In this document: one piece after another, positions 8,189-8,625 of the stretch
How the letters are laid out: the number at the start of each line of letters is the position of its first letter
Numbering within the stretch: the first letter of the stretch is position 1
Assembly: GCA_016793525.1 (NCBI GenBank)
Contig: JAEUJT010000051.1
Coordinates: 1-8,625, forward strand
Reading direction: 5' to 3'
Length of the DNA stretch: 8,625 nt
Origin: Archangium sp.
Lineage (GTDB): Bacteria > Myxococcota > Myxococcia > Myxococcales > Myxococcaceae
Program-made: the position numbers and the translations under genes
The notes under the pieces: generated by a model
Told to the model about the DNA's origin: nothing
Database searches by the model: none
Seen by the model: the letters and a program-made list of their open reading frames with translations, nothing else

Positions 8189-8625
8189 GTGCTCCGGCGC
8201 TACCTGTGGAAGGAGATTCTCACCCCCTTCTTGGCGTGGTCGGCGCTGCTCTGCGTGCTGCTGTTCGTGATGGCCTTTCTGCGCGGCACCGACTTTCTGC
8301 TCGGGAGCGCGGTGACCGTCGGCGATTACGCCCGGTTCCTCTCCGCGCTGCTGCCGCAGTTCCTGGTGCAGGCCATTCCCATCGCGCTGATGCTGTCGAT
8401 CCTCACTGGGCTGGGGCGGCTCTCCGAAGATCGTGAGCTGATCGCGATGCAGGCGCTGGGCATCGCGCCGTCGGCGTTCATGTGGGCGCCGTTGGCGCTG
8501 GGCCTGGCGCTGTCGGGTGTGCTGGCGGTGCTGGCCTCGACGCTCCAGCCGTGGGGCATGGCGACGCTGCGGCAGGTGGCGCAAGACATCATTCGCCGCA
8601 ACCTGGTCACCGACATTCGCAGCGG
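8189..8625 (+). CDS. LptF/LptG-family LPS export permease, 3'-truncated by window edge
   Basis: Inner-membrane subunit of the LptB2FG ABC transporter, which extracts lipopolysaccharide and feeds it to the Lpt bridge (YjgP/YjgQ family). Only the first 145 residues are in the window; the full protein is normally about 350-400. The N-terminus LRRYLWKEILTPFLAW is typical of the family. Predicted membrane helices lie at about 13-31, 53-75 and 95-118. Between the second and third is GRLSEDRELIAMQALGIAP (75-93), the conserved cytoplasmic coupling segment (R-L-D-E-x-A-G-I pattern) that contacts LptB. From this part I cannot decide between LptF and LptG, so no symbol is given. It starts 3 bp after the purD stop with a good Shine-Dalgarno, so it belongs to the same transcription unit. 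Its partner subunit may lie just downstream. Confidence 0.92.
   Translation, partial: MLRRYLWKEILTPFLAWSALLCVLLFVMAFLRGTDFLLGSAVTVGDYARFLSALLPQFLVQAIPIALMLSILTGLGRLSEDRELIAMQALGIAPSAFMWAPLALGLALSGVLAVLASTLQPWGMATLRQVAQDIIRRNLVTDIRS

Noticed and set aside
7085..8584. A 499-codon - strand reading frame opposite purD and the LptF/G-type gene
   Set aside because: It is extremely rich in Arg, His, Gln and Ala, as expected for the antisense of a GC-rich gene, and lies opposite two securely identified genes.

Overview
The window is dense, GC-rich DNA with every convincing gene on the + strand. Codons mostly end in G or C. The combination of an MJ0042-type zinc-ribbon/proline-rich/transmembrane/TPR protein, a MerR-like regulator paired with a sigma-region-4-only protein, and short intergenic gaps suggests a member of the Myxococcota (former Deltaproteobacteria). 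This placement rests on gene style and is not proven by a marker gene.

Layout. Positions 1-1227 hold the 3' three quarters of nadB (L-aspartate oxidase, NAD biosynthesis). A gap of about 280 bp (1228-1509) follows. It is clearly less GC-rich than its surroundings and packed with short inverted repeats. It also holds a good -35 box (TTGACA), a dyad just downstream of the predicted transcription start, and a possible intrinsic terminator reading on the - strand. Next come two small regulators: a MerR-like winged-helix protein with a helical tail (1510-2031), and a protein carrying only a sigma-70 region 4.2 helix-turn-helix plus four cysteines (2060-2548). A tight run of genes follows: purH (2602-4128), a 936-residue membrane-anchored zinc-ribbon/TPR protein (4131-6941), purD (6938-8185) and the start of an LptF/LptG-type lipopolysaccharide export permease (8189 to the window end).

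How it fits together. purH and purD encode steps of de novo purine synthesis: PurD makes GAR, and PurH makes FAICAR and then IMP. They are separated only by the TPR gene. The spacings are 2 bp, a 4-bp overlap and 3 bp, so the four genes are probably co-transcribed and in part translationally coupled. This ties an envelope-spanning protein and an LPS transporter subunit to purine genes. The two regulators upstream probably form their own promoter-driven unit that may read into purH.

Nothing here is clearly a new defence or mobile system. The best candidates for undescribed biology are the cysteine-bearing sigma-region-4 protein with its MerR-like partner and the dyad-rich control region ahead of them, and the double zinc-ribbon/FDFG-repeat/TPR protein embedded in the pur genes.
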